Below, one piece after another: positions 39,235-46,994 of a stretch of DNA of 64,000 nucleotides (positions are counted from its first letter, which is position 1; each line of letters begins with the position of its first letter). Source of the stretch: Chthoniobacter flavus Ellin428 (GTDB lineage Bacteria > Verrucomicrobiota > Verrucomicrobiia > Chthoniobacterales > Chthoniobacteraceae); assembly GCF_000173075.1 (NCBI RefSeq), contig NZ_ABVL01000005.1, positions 186,001-250,000 on the forward strand, read 5' to 3'. The position numbers and the translations under genes are program-made. The notes below the pieces were generated by a model. That model saw nothing but the letters and a program-made list of their open reading frames with translations, was not told where the DNA came from and did not search any database.

Positions 39235-40196
39235 CCGCTGTCGCTACCGCTCCTACTTCGACGACCGCTCCGGCCTCGACTGCTGAAACCAGTTATCCGG
39301 CAGTTGAGCGCGCCGCCATCGACGCCTCCGCGCGTGGCCCCGTGCTCTTCTTTTTCGGCAATGGCATCCTCTGGCTCATGCTGGCCACGGTGCTGGGCAT
39401 CATCGCTTCCATCCAGCTCTACTCGCCTGGATTCCTCGCCGATGTGCCGTTCCTGAGCTACGGCCGTATCTGGCCCGCTTTCACCAATACGATCTGCTTC
39501 GGTTGGGGCAGCCTCGCCGGCTTGGGCGTGACCATCTGGTTGCTGGCCCGTCTCGGTCGCGTGAAGGTGAAATTCCCCGGCGTGCTCTTCACTGGCGCCG
39601 TCTTCTGGCAGGTCGGTCTCACCTACGGCATCCTCAATATCCTGGGTGGTAAAACGACCGGTTTGGAAGGCTTGGAAATCCCGACGGGCTCCGCGGTGCT
39701 GATGCTCCTCGGCTACCTGCTTGTGGCAGTGTGGGCTCTTCTGCTCTTCAGCTTCCGCTCGCAGACCACTCCGTTCATCTCGGTGTGGTATCTGGTCGCC
39801 GCTCTCTTCTGGTTCCCGTGGAGCTTTGCCATGGCGCATGCGGCCCACGTGCTTCCCAACGTCTCCGGCGTGGTGCAAAACCTCGTGGCGGCTTGGGCGA
39901 CGCAGAACTTCCTCAATATCTGGCTGACCTCGATCGCTCTGGCGGCGGCTTACTACCTCATCCCGAAGGTCGTCAACCGCCCGGTGCACAGCTACAATCT
40001 CGCGGCGATCGGCTTCTGGTCCTTCATCGTCTTCACCGGTCTGACGGGGCGCGGTGCGATTGAGCGGCGGCCCGATTCCCGCCTGGATCGTGACGTTGAG
40101 CATCGCCTCGAGCATCATCCTCCTGGTTCAGATCGTGACGGTCACCGCGAACCTCGTGCTCACCATGCAAGGCCAGTTCCACATGGTCTATCATAG
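39231..40196 (+). CDS. CcoN-like oxidase subunit I homologue lacking metal ligands, N-terminal part (frameshifted)
   Basis: First part of a 493-residue CcoN-like protein broken by one extra base in the GGGG run at 40046-40049; reading past 40050 in this frame is spurious. Removing one G joins it exactly to the second part. Helices and spacing follow cbb3 subunit I, but histidines are absent: RLRPLHTN, the heme b site, is RIWPAFTN, and WYGHN, the copper site, is WATQN. The next His-His loop is also missing. It is therefore unlikely to bind heme or copper. It follows the Ala/Pro-rich protein gene in an ATGA overlap. Confidence 0.75.
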   Translation: MTAVATAPTSTTAPASTAETSYPAVERAAIDASARGPVLFFFGNGILWLMLATVLGIIASIQLYSPGFLADVPFLSYGRIWPAFTNTICFGWGSLAGLGVTIWLLARLGRVKVKFPGVLFTGAVFWQVGLTYGILNILGGKTTGLEGLEIPTGSAVLMLLGYLLVAVWALLLFSFRSQTTPFISVWYLVAALFWFPWSFAMAHAAHVLPNVSGVVQNLVAAWATQNFLNIWLTSIALAAAYYLIPKVVNRPVHSYNLAAIGFWSFIVFTGLTGRGAIERRPDSRLDRDVEHRLEHHPPGSDRDGHREPRAHHARPVPHGLS

Positions 40197-40713
40197 CCCG
40201 ACCATCCGCTTCACCTTCTTCGGCGCCATCGCCTTCACCGTCTCGAGTGTCATCGGCTTGTTCGCTTCGCTCCGGTCGGTCGATCGCATCGTGCACTTCA
40301 CGCAGTTCCAAAACGGTGAGATGCAACTGGTGGTCTACTCGTTCTTCAGCATGGTCATCTTCGGGGCCATCTACTACATCCTCCCGCGGCTCGTGGGTTG
40401 CGAGTGGCTCTCGTCCTCGATGATCAGCCTGCACTTCTGGGGTGCGGCTTACGGCGGCACGTTGCTCGTCGTAACCCTCCTCATTGGCGGCCTCATGACC
40501 GGCGCGGCCCTGAACGACAGCGACAACACCATCTTCGCCACGGTTATGAACACGAGCGAACTGCTGAACCTCGGCCGGATCGGTGCGTGGCTCCTGCTCG
40601 GCGTCGGCCACCTCGTCTTCGGCTTGCATTTCCTGCTCATGTTGTTGCGCATCGGCCAGCCTGGCGGTGAGCCGACCCTTTTCGCGCCCATCGGAGAGGA
40701 GGCCAAACACTAA
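40054..40713 (+). CDS. CcoN-like oxidase subunit I homologue, C-terminal part (after frameshift)
   Basis: Continues the same protein in the next frame from about 40051 (AVRLSGGPIPAW). About six helices follow. The segment that in active CcoN carries both heme ligands (GHVHSG) aligns without gaps with GEMQLV here, inside VHFTQFQNGEMQLVVYSFF, while the flanking FGAIYYILP is well kept. So the heme b3 and heme b ligands are Glu and Gln. The GTG at 40054 is only the first possible start in this frame. The stop overlaps the CcoO-like start (TAATG). Confidence 0.75.
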   Translation: MRLSGGPIPAWIVTLSIASSIILLVQIVTVTANLVLTMQGQFHMVYHSPTIRFTFFGAIAFTVSSVIGLFASLRSVDRIVHFTQFQNGEMQLVVYSFFSMVIFGAIYYILPRLVGCEWLSSSMISLHFWGAAYGGTLLVVTLLIGGLMTGAALNDSDNTIFATVMNTSELLNLGRIGAWLLLGVGHLVFGLHFLLMLLRIGQPGGEPTLFAPIGEEAKH

Positions 40714-41396
40714 TGAACCGTTCCAATTATTTGCTGACCGGGATCGTCGGGTCATTCGCCCTGTCGCTCTTCGCTCTCGTGCTGGTGCCCCAGGCCCAAC
40801 TCGGCGGCATGCAGCCGCAATTCCAGGATGACGAAGGCAAAGTCGTCGACATCTACCCGATCGAAAATCGCGGTATCGTCGCTGGCGGCCGCGCCGTCTA
40901 CATCTCCGAAGGCTGCATCTACTGCCATTCGCAGCAGGTTCGCGACGAGCAAAACGGCACCGATATCGACCGCGGTTGGGGTACCCGCCGCACGGTGGCT
41001 CGTGATTATATCTTCGATTCGCCGCCGCTCCTCGGCAGCTCCCGCATCGGGCCGGATCTGGCCAACGTCGGTTCCGCCAAGTGGCGCAACGAACCCGTGG
41101 ACGAAAACGCCCAATACAAGCCCGCCAAGCGCGATGCCGCCTGGCAGCTCCTCCATCTCTACGCGCCGAACACCATCATCCATAACTCGAAGATGCCGGC
41201 GTATCGTTACCTGTTTGAAAAGCGCAAGATCTCCGGCCAACGCTCCGACGAAGCCTTGAATGTGGCGGTCGAGGACGGCTACGAGATCGTGCCCAAGCCG
41301 GAAGCCAAAGAGCTCGTTGGCTACCTGCTGTCTCTCGATAAGAGCCATCCGCTCAAGGAAGTTAAAACCGCCACGCCGGAGGTTGCCGCCAAGTGA
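40713..41396 (+). CDS. CcoO-like monoheme cytochrome c subunit
   Basis: 227 residues. One N-terminal membrane helix is followed by a CcoO-type domain: GRAVYISEGCIYCHSQQVRD with a single C-x-x-C-H (near residue 69-73), then GPDLANVGSAKW and NSKMPAYRYLFE, where Met is the likely sixth ligand. Canonical CcoO partners the active CcoN; here its partner is the ligand-free CcoN-like protein. It could pass electrons from ACIII toward the caa3 oxidase. Both ends overlap the neighbouring genes. Confidence 0.88.
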   Translation: MNRSNYLLTGIVGSFALSLFALVLVPQAQLGGMQPQFQDDEGKVVDIYPIENRGIVAGGRAVYISEGCIYCHSQQVRDEQNGTDIDRGWGTRRTVARDYIFDSPPLLGSSRIGPDLANVGSAKWRNEPVDENAQYKPAKRDAAWQLLHLYAPNTIIHNSKMPAYRYLFEKRKISGQRSDEALNVAVEDGYEIVPKPEAKELVGYLLSLDKSHPLKEVKTATPEVAAK

Positions 41397-42097
41397 GTAA
41401 TTCCAACGAAGGTCCCAACCGTATCGATTATCAGGAAACGCCCGACGTCACCGAGGTGCACGCCGCGGTGCAACGTGAAAAGCCCGAACCGTCGGCGGAA
41501 GTAACGCCGATGCCTTTGTGGCTGACCGCCGTGTGTGGCGTGGCCCTTGTCTGGGCTGGCGTCTACTTCGGCGTTTTCAATGGCGGCCTGAGCGGCAACG
41601 TCTACAACGAGTACGAGAGCTCGCCCGCGGTGCTCTTCCCGCTGCCGGAAAAAGCGGGCGCCAACGCCGGCCCGGCCGAAGCGCAATTGTCGCTCGCCCA
41701 GCAGGGTAAGATTGTTTACGGCCAGGTGTGCTTCGCCTGCCACCAGCCCAATGGCATGGGCGTGCCCGGACAGTACCCGAATCTCGCTGGTTCGGATATC
41801 GTGCAGGGTGGAGAGAAGCGTCTGCTCGCCATCGTGTTGAAGGGTCTGAGTGGCCCGATCACCGTGGACGGCAAGCAGTTCACCACGGCGCAGGTGATGC
41901 CGCCGTGGGAAGCGCAGCTTTCCCCGAAGAAGATTGCCGCCGTCCTGAGCTACGTGCGTCAGGAATGGGGTAACAAGGCCGGGGAAATTTCCGAAGCGAA
42001 AGTGCTCGCGGGCGAAGAAAGACTACGCCGCCCAGAGCGCTTCCTGGACCGAAGCGACGCTGTCGCAGATTCCGGCCGATGCCAATTACCCGGGTGA
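41393..42097 (+). CDS. Diheme-type cytochrome c, N-terminal part (frameshifted)
   Basis: GTG start at 41393 overlapping the CcoO-like stop. One membrane helix (about residues 42-60) is followed by a cytochrome c domain with CFACHQPNGMG near residue 115 and a late Met in QVMPPWEAQLSPKK. The frame is good to about codon 209 (42018), where one extra base in the GAAGAAAG stretch moves the true reading one base on. The intended protein continues through an Ala/Pro linker (42021-42195) to a second cytochrome domain. Total length after removing two extra bases is 403 residues. Confidence 0.75.
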   Translation: MSNSNEGPNRIDYQETPDVTEVHAAVQREKPEPSAEVTPMPLWLTAVCGVALVWAGVYFGVFNGGLSGNVYNEYESSPAVLFPLPEKAGANAGPAEAQLSLAQQGKIVYGQVCFACHQPNGMGVPGQYPNLAGSDIVQGGEKRLLAIVLKGLSGPITVDGKQFTTAQVMPPWEAQLSPKKIAAVLSYVRQEWGNKAGEISEAKVLAGEERLRRPERFLDRSDAVADSGRCQLPG

Positions 42098-42606
42098 AGC
42101 CGCAGCCCCCGCTCCGAACGGCGCCCAACCGGCCACCGCCCCGGCTCCCGGAGCTGCCCCGGCCGCCGCACCTGCTCCTGGAACGGCTGCTCCGGGCCGC
42201 CGCTGCCTCCGGCGCGGCCAGTCCGGATGTCCTGGCCAAAGGCAAGATGCGTTACATGACCATTTGTATCGCCTGTCACCAGCCGACCGGCATGGGTCTG
42301 CCGATGGTCTTCCCGTCGCTCGTCAAGTCGCCTTACGTCAACGGTCCGACCGACCGCTTCGCCGCGATCATCCTCAAGGGCAACATCGGTGCCTTCACCG
42401 TGGACGGAAAGCCGTTCAACAACGTGATGCCGCCTCAGGAAGCCGTCCTCCGGGACGAGGATATCGCCGCAGTGATGACCTTTGTCCGCTCGAACTTTGG
42501 CAACACCAGCGGCCCGGTGGCTCCCGACGTCGTCACGGCCGCCCGCAAGAAATTTGCCGATCGCAAGACCAGCTGGACCCAGCCGGAACTCGACGCTTGG
42601 AAATAA
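42079..42606 (+). CDS. Diheme-type cytochrome c, C-terminal heme domain (after second frameshift)
   Basis: The real part of this frame begins at about 42196 (AAAASGAASPDVLAKGKM); the first 39 codons are read from the linker in the wrong frame. A second extra base lies in the GGG run at 42194-42196. The domain has CIACHQPTGMGLP with one heme site and NNVMPPQEAVLRDED with the likely axial Met. It resembles both the domain before it and the next gene, which suggests tandem duplication. It would carry electrons in the periplasm. Confidence 0.72.
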   Translation: MPITRVKPQPPLRTAPNRPPPRLPELPRPPHLLLERLLRAAAASGAASPDVLAKGKMRYMTICIACHQPTGMGLPMVFPSLVKSPYVNGPTDRFAAIILKGNIGAFTVDGKPFNNVMPPQEAVLRDEDIAAVMTFVRSNFGNTSGPVAPDVVTAARKKFADRKTSWTQPELDAWK

Positions 42607-42751
42607 TCTCTTCGCATCCAGAAACCTCGATCCCCGCTTTAGTCGCCTACTCAGTAACATCCAAATCCGCTGCCGCACTTTTCTTTCTCACCGGTCACCG
42701 GTCAGTTGAAGGATCCTCAGTCGTCAGTAAGCTAACGACCCCGCAATCAAG

Positions 42752-43249
42752 ATGAAAACGATTTTCACCGCTCTCGCCTCGCTCACCGTGCTCACCGTGC
42801 TCACTGCGCTCGCCAAGTCGGAGGAAGCCTTCGACCTCAAGGCGTCCATCGAACGCGGCAAGGCGGTGTATATGCAGACGTGCATTGCCTGCCATCAGCC
42901 GACCGGCCTTGGCATCCCTGGTGCCTTTCCTCCGCTCGCCGGGACCGAATACACGCAGGGCGATTCGCGCCGCATGATTGCGATGACCCTCAAGGGAGTG
43001 AACCCTCCGCTCAAGGTCAAGGACATGCTCTACGCGGTGCCGATGCCGCCGCTCCCGACCCAATTCCCGATCCTGAAGGACGACAACAAACTCGCGGACG
43101 TGATCAATTACGTGCGCAATTCCTTCGGCAACAAGGACGAAAAGGGTGTCACCCCGGCGATGATTTCCGACGTCCGCAAAGAATTTGAAAACCGCCCCGC
43201 GCCGTGGACCGAGCCGGAACTGCAAAAGTTCCCTGAGGCCAAGAAGTAG
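42752..43249 (+). CDS. Small periplasmic cytochrome c
   Basis: 165 residues with a signal-like start (TIFTALASLTVLTVLTALAKS) and one heme site, CIACHQPTGLGIPGAFPPLAG, near residue 46. Axial Met is probably in AVPMPPLPTQFP. Its C-terminus KEFENRPAPWTEPELQKF is closely similar to that of the preceding cytochrome domain (KKFADRKTSWTQPELDAW), so it is a tandem paralogue. It directly precedes the oxidase subunit I gene, and because subunit II here has no cytochrome domain it is a good candidate donor to CuA. Confidence 0.9.
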   Translation: MKTIFTALASLTVLTVLTALAKSEEAFDLKASIERGKAVYMQTCIACHQPTGLGIPGAFPPLAGTEYTQGDSRRMIAMTLKGVNPPLKVKDMLYAVPMPPLPTQFPILKDDNKLADVINYVRNSFGNKDEKGVTPAMISDVRKEFENRPAPWTEPELQKFPEAKK

Positions 43250-43269
43250 TTCACGTCGCCCAAGCACTT

Positions 43270-45141
43270 ATGGCTACCGCAGCAACCACGCATTCACCCG
43301 ACCACGGTCACGGTCACGACGACCATCATGACCTTGGGTTCTGGCAAAAGTACGTCTTTTCCCAGGATCACAAGGTCATCGGTATCCAGTATGGCATTAC
43401 CGGCCTGGCGTTTCTCTTCCTCGGCTTCTGCCTCATGATGCTCATGCGCTGGCAGCTCGCTCACCCGGGCCTGCCGGTGCCGTCGTTCCTCGGTCCGATG
43501 CTGCAAAAGGTTTTCCCCGCGATTTTCGCCAATGACCAGAATGGCCACCCTGGCATGCTCACCGCCGATGGTTACAACATCCTCGGCGCCATGCACGGCA
43601 CGATCATGGTGTTCTTCGGCGTGGTGCCGGTGGCGGTCGCCGCGTTCGGCAACTATGTGATGCCGTTGCAGGTCGGTGCGCCCGATATGGCGTTCCCGAA
43701 GCTGAACATGGCCAGCTACTGGACCTTCTTCGTGAGCTGCGTGATCATGCTCTCGAGCTTCTTCGTCGCGGGCGGCCCGGCCAAGTCCGGCTGGACCTCG
43801 TATCCGCCGCTCTCGGTCATTTCGGATTCCGGTCCCAATGTGCACCCGTTCTTCAACGGTCAGACCATCTGGCTGCTCGGTATGGTCTTCAACATTACCG
43901 GTTCACTCCTCGGTTCGATCAATACGATCGCCACGTGCATTCAGTTGCGTGCCCCGGGGATGACCTGGATGCGTCTGCCCTTCTTCTGCTGGACGCAACT
44001 CGTCACCGCCTTCCTGCTCCTCCTCGCCTTCCCGCCGCTCGAAGCCGCCGGCTTCATGCAGCTCATGGATCGCGCCTTTGGCACCAGCTTCTTCATCCCG
44101 ACCGGGTTGATGGTCGGCGGTCATCTCACTCACTGGAGTGGGGGCGGCAGCCCGCTGCTCTGGCAGCATCTCTTCTGGTTCCTTGCCCACCCCGAGGTGT
44201 ACGTGCTCATCCTGCCGGCCATCGGCATCGTGGGTGAGGTCATCGCCAACAACACTCGCAAGCCGCTTTACGGCTACAAGGCGATGGTCGGTGCGATCTT
44301 CGTGCTCGGCTTCCTCTCCTTCGTCGTGTGGGCGCACCACATGTATATGACCGGCATGGGTGCCAAGGTTTCCAGCTTCTTCCAGACGACCACGGTCATG
44401 ATCTCCATCCCGTCGGTCATTCTGGTGACGGCCCTGTTGCTCTCGCTTTGGGGAGGAGCCATCCGCTTCACCGTGCCAATGCTTTTCGCCACGACCTTCC
44501 TCCCGATGTTCGGCATCGGTGGTCTCACCGGCATCCCGCTGGCGTTCAATTCGACCGACCTCTACCTGCACGACACCTACTACGTTATCGGTCACTTCCA
44601 CTACGTCGTCGCTCCGGGCACGATCTTCGCCCTCTTTGCGGGTGTCTACTACTGGTACCCGAAGGCCTGTGGTCGGATGATGAATGACACGCTCGGCAAG
44701 CTCCACTTCTGGTTCTCGATCGTCTTCATCAACGGCATCTTCTTCCCGATGTTCATCCAGGGTATCGCGGGGGTGCACCGCCGCTGGTACGATGGTGGCG
44801 TCAGCTACGAACAGATCATCAAGCCGGTCCTGCACTGGAACAACTTCATGTCCGCCTCCGCCTTCCTGCTTGGCGCGACCCAGTTGATCTTCATCTTCAA
44901 TTTCTTCTATAGCATCTTCCGCGGCCGCAAGGTACCGAATGACAACCCGTGGGATGCGACCACTCTCGAGTGGGATACGCCGACGCCTCCCGGCCATGGC
45001 AACTTCACCAAGCCGATCACGGTCTATCGTGGTCCCTACGAATACAGCGTGCCTGGCGCGGACAAGGATTTCACCCCGCAAAGCGAACCGCCGAAGTCCG
45101 ACAAACCCGCTGCCGCCCCGACGCCCGCGCTCGCTCACTAA
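43270..45141 (+). CDS. ctaD: Cytochrome c oxidase subunit I (aa3/caa3 type)
   Basis: 623 residues with 12 or more membrane helices. All ligands are visible: the heme a His in LGAMHGTIMVFF, the copper B His and cross-linked Tyr in HPEVYVLILP, the His-His pair in VVWAHHMYM, and the heme a3 and heme a His in DTYYVIGHFHYVVAPG. It is thus a complete proton-pumping-type catalytic subunit, unlike the CcoN-like gene upstream. The N-terminus is His/Asp-rich (HSPDHGHGHDDHHDLG). Genes for subunits III, IV and II follow. Confidence 0.97.
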   Translation: MATAATTHSPDHGHGHDDHHDLGFWQKYVFSQDHKVIGIQYGITGLAFLFLGFCLMMLMRWQLAHPGLPVPSFLGPMLQKVFPAIFANDQNGHPGMLTADGYNILGAMHGTIMVFFGVVPVAVAAFGNYVMPLQVGAPDMAFPKLNMASYWTFFVSCVIMLSSFFVAGGPAKSGWTSYPPLSVISDSGPNVHPFFNGQTIWLLGMVFNITGSLLGSINTIATCIQLRAPGMTWMRLPFFCWTQLVTAFLLLLAFPPLEAAGFMQLMDRAFGTSFFIPTGLMVGGHLTHWSGGGSPLLWQHLFWFLAHPEVYVLILPAIGIVGEVIANNTRKPLYGYKAMVGAIFVLGFLSFVVWAHHMYMTGMGAKVSSFFQTTTVMISIPSVILVTALLLSLWGGAIRFTVPMLFATTFLPMFGIGGLTGIPLAFNSTDLYLHDTYYVIGHFHYVVAPGTIFALFAGVYYWYPKACGRMMNDTLGKLHFWFSIVFINGIFFPMFIQGIAGVHRRWYDGGVSYEQIIKPVLHWNNFMSASAFLLGATQLIFIFNFFYSIFRGRKVPNDNPWDATTLEWDTPTPPGHGNFTKPITVYRGPYEYSVPGADKDFTPQSEPPKSDKPAAAPTPALAH

Positions 45142-45150
45142 TCTGTCGAC

Positions 45151-46161
45151 ATGGAAATTCCGCATACAGTAACACCCCGGCCGGATACAGGTCTCTATAA
45201 CGCCAAGCTGGCCATCTGGCTGTTCCTCGCTTCCGAAGTCATGCTCTTCGGTGGCCTCTTCTCCGCCTATGCCTTCCTGCGCATGGGTGCGGACGACGGC
45301 TACTGGCCGCATGGTCTGCTCGACGTGCCGGTGGGAACGCTCAACACGATCCTGCTGATCATCTCTTCCGTCTGCGTGGTGCTCGCCTGGGCGTCGCTCA
45401 AGATGCGTCGCTGGAAGCAGTATCAAGCGTTCCTCGGGGCCGCTGTGGTCCTGGGCACCGTCTTCCTCGTCATCAAGCTCTCCTACGAATGGAACGACAA
45501 GTTCCACCACTTCGGCACCTTCATTAAGAAGGATAAGTGGGCGGAGTACGACAAGTATCTGGGTAACGATTACCTCGCCAAGAAGGGCCTCGCCCCTCGT
45601 CCGGAAATCACCGGCCACCTCCACGAAGTGGAAGTCGAAGTCGCCCCGGAAAATAAGGCCCAACTCGACGCGCTGATCCAGAAACGTGGCTTGGAAATTT
45701 CCAAGTCGGAAGAGGGCGGCAAGACCCTGTCGATCAAAGTGAAGGCACCGAGTGATGCCGAAGCGCTGCGGAACGAACCCGGCGTTAAGATCGAGGCCTT
45801 TGAAATGGCGCTCGATGAGATCTACACCGACCCGACCAATCCGAAGTACGACCGGCCTGGTTTCTGGAAGCGTCACCTGTCGGAACAGGTAGCAACGATT
45901 CACGCCGACGATCTCGATTCCTGGAGCGCGTTCGTGCCCAAGCACAGCTCTTTCCTCGCCATCTACTACGCCATCACCGGCCTCCACGGCCTGCACATCC
46001 TCGGTGGCCTGGTCATGTTCATCTACTTCCTGTTCTTCGACCGCGCCCTTTACCTGCGCAATCCCGAGCACATGGCCAACCGGATCGAAGTCGTCGGCCT
46101 CTATTGGCACTTCGTCGACCTCGTGTGGATCTTCGTGTTCCCTGTCTTCTACCTCCTGTAA
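45151..46161 (+). CDS. ctaE: Cytochrome c oxidase subunit III with extra soluble insert
   Basis: 336 residues, about 130 longer than bacterial CtaE of the five-helix type. Helices: LAIWLFLASEVMLFGGLFSAY, TLNTILLIISSVCVVLAWA, AFLGAAVVLGTVFLVIKLSYEW, then after the insert LAIYYAITGLHGLHILGGL and WHFVDLVWIFVFPVFYLL. Residues 121-262 (45511-45936) are an inserted hydrophilic region with an alpha/beta pattern (HEVEVEVAPENKAQLDALIQ; KTLSIKVKAPSDAEALR). The insert lies between helix 3 and helix 4; its location and role are unknown. Confidence 0.93.
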   Translation: MEIPHTVTPRPDTGLYNAKLAIWLFLASEVMLFGGLFSAYAFLRMGADDGYWPHGLLDVPVGTLNTILLIISSVCVVLAWASLKMRRWKQYQAFLGAAVVLGTVFLVIKLSYEWNDKFHHFGTFIKKDKWAEYDKYLGNDYLAKKGLAPRPEITGHLHEVEVEVAPENKAQLDALIQKRGLEISKSEEGGKTLSIKVKAPSDAEALRNEPGVKIEAFEMALDEIYTDPTNPKYDRPGFWKRHLSEQVATIHADDLDSWSAFVPKHSSFLAIYYAITGLHGLHILGGLVMFIYFLFFDRALYLRNPEHMANRIEVVGLYWHFVDLVWIFVFPVFYLL

Positions 46162-46167
46162 AGCCCT

Positions 46168-46527
46168 ATGAGTGAATCGAAACATTCCGAGTCGTCGGAA
46201 CCCGCGCCCGTCTCGGAGCAGCAAGTCCGCGAGGTCGAGAAGCACATGAAGAAGTATGTGCTGATCGGTGGAGTGCAGGCCATCATGGTACTGATCGCTG
46301 TCACCGTAGCGGTGAACGTGAGCGCGTCGCTCCAGGTCCTGGCCACCTTGCTGGTCACGTGCGTCAATGGCCTGGTCATCGCCCTCATCCTCATGCACTT
46401 GAAGGAAGAAAAGCAGACGATCTGGAAGTTCCTGATCTTCACCGCGATCTTCTTCTTCATCCTCTTCTTCCTGACCTACCTGGCGCGCACGGATGTGATT
46501 ACCCAGACGCTCCACAACCATCACTAA
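46168..46527 (+). CDS. ctaF: Cytochrome c oxidase subunit IV
   Basis: 119 residues, six bases after ctaE. A charged N-terminus (SESSEPAPVSEQQVREVEKHMKK in parts) leads into three membrane helices, with the family segment LLVTCVNGLVIALILMHLKEEK in the second and third. CtaF stabilises the copper B site of caa3 and bo3 oxidases. It has the usual position after subunit III. Confidence 0.9.
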   Translation: MSESKHSESSEPAPVSEQQVREVEKHMKKYVLIGGVQAIMVLIAVTVAVNVSASLQVLATLLVTCVNGLVIALILMHLKEEKQTIWKFLIFTAIFFFILFFLTYLARTDVITQTLHNHH

Positions 46528-46710
46528 ATGTCGATCAAAGCCTTCCATATCATCTTCATCGCCATCAGCGACATCCTCGCGGGCGTTTGTGCATGGTGGG
46601 GCTTTGCCAGCGACATCACTCTGTTCGGTGTGGCCAGCGCGCTGGCGGCCGTAGCCCTTTTCATCTACGGCATCTATTTCGTGCGCAAATCGCGGACGCT
46701 CATTCTATGA
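46528..46710 (+). CDS. Small two-helix membrane protein in the oxidase operon
   Basis: 60 residues starting at the base after the ctaF stop. Two hydrophobic segments (AFHIIFIAISDILAGVCAWWGF and ASALAAVALFIYGIYFVRK) cover almost the whole chain. Its ATGA overlap with the next gene and its place inside the oxidase genes argue that it is real. It may be a small oxidase subunit or assembly factor; no family was recognised. Confidence 0.75.
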   Translation: MSIKAFHIIFIAISDILAGVCAWWGFASDITLFGVASALAAVALFIYGIYFVRKSRTLIL

Positions 46711-46985
46711 AGCGTTCCCGTGGAATCCTCACCCCGGCTCTTTGGAGCCTTGCCTTGTCGGCCCTTTGGCCGGCTGCTGCCTCCGCTTGCAGCGTGTGCA
46801 TGGGCGCCACTCCCAAGACCGGTGAAGCCATCAACGGCGCAATTTTTCTGATGCTGGGTTTCATCTTCGCCATTCTCGGCGGGATCGGGGCCTTCATCTA
46901 CAACCTCGCGAAACGTGCCCGGTCTCCTCTGCCTCCGCACGCTGAGTTTTCGCCTCTTACGACCGTCCAGGAGGACATCAAATAA
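46707..46985 (+). CDS. Small secreted or membrane protein with CxxC motif
   Basis: 92 residues. A signal peptide (ALWSLALSALWPAAASA) ends just before CSVCMGATPKTGEA, so mature C-S-V-C stands at the N-terminus on the periplasmic side. A membrane helix (IFLMLGFIFAILGGIGAFIYNL) and a basic tail follow. The paired cysteines could bind copper or act in thiol exchange during CuA assembly; this is a guess from its position between ctaF and ctaC. Its start overlaps the stop of the small membrane gene. Confidence 0.72.
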   Translation: MKRSRGILTPALWSLALSALWPAAASACSVCMGATPKTGEAINGAIFLMLGFIFAILGGIGAFIYNLAKRARSPLPPHAEFSPLTTVQEDIK

Positions 46986-46994
46986 TTCAGTTAT

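Noticed and set aside
40040-40060. Programmed ribosomal frameshift in the CcoN-like gene
   Set aside because: No slippery heptamer, stop-codon arrangement or downstream structure typical of recoding was noticed, and two similar breaks lie close by, so error or mutation is simpler.
43903-46548. Very long minus-strand open frame opposite ctaD, ctaE and ctaF
   Set aside because: It is rich in Glu, Arg, Asp and His in the way expected of the antisense of high-GC coding DNA, has no recognisable domain, and the plus-strand genes are unmistakable.
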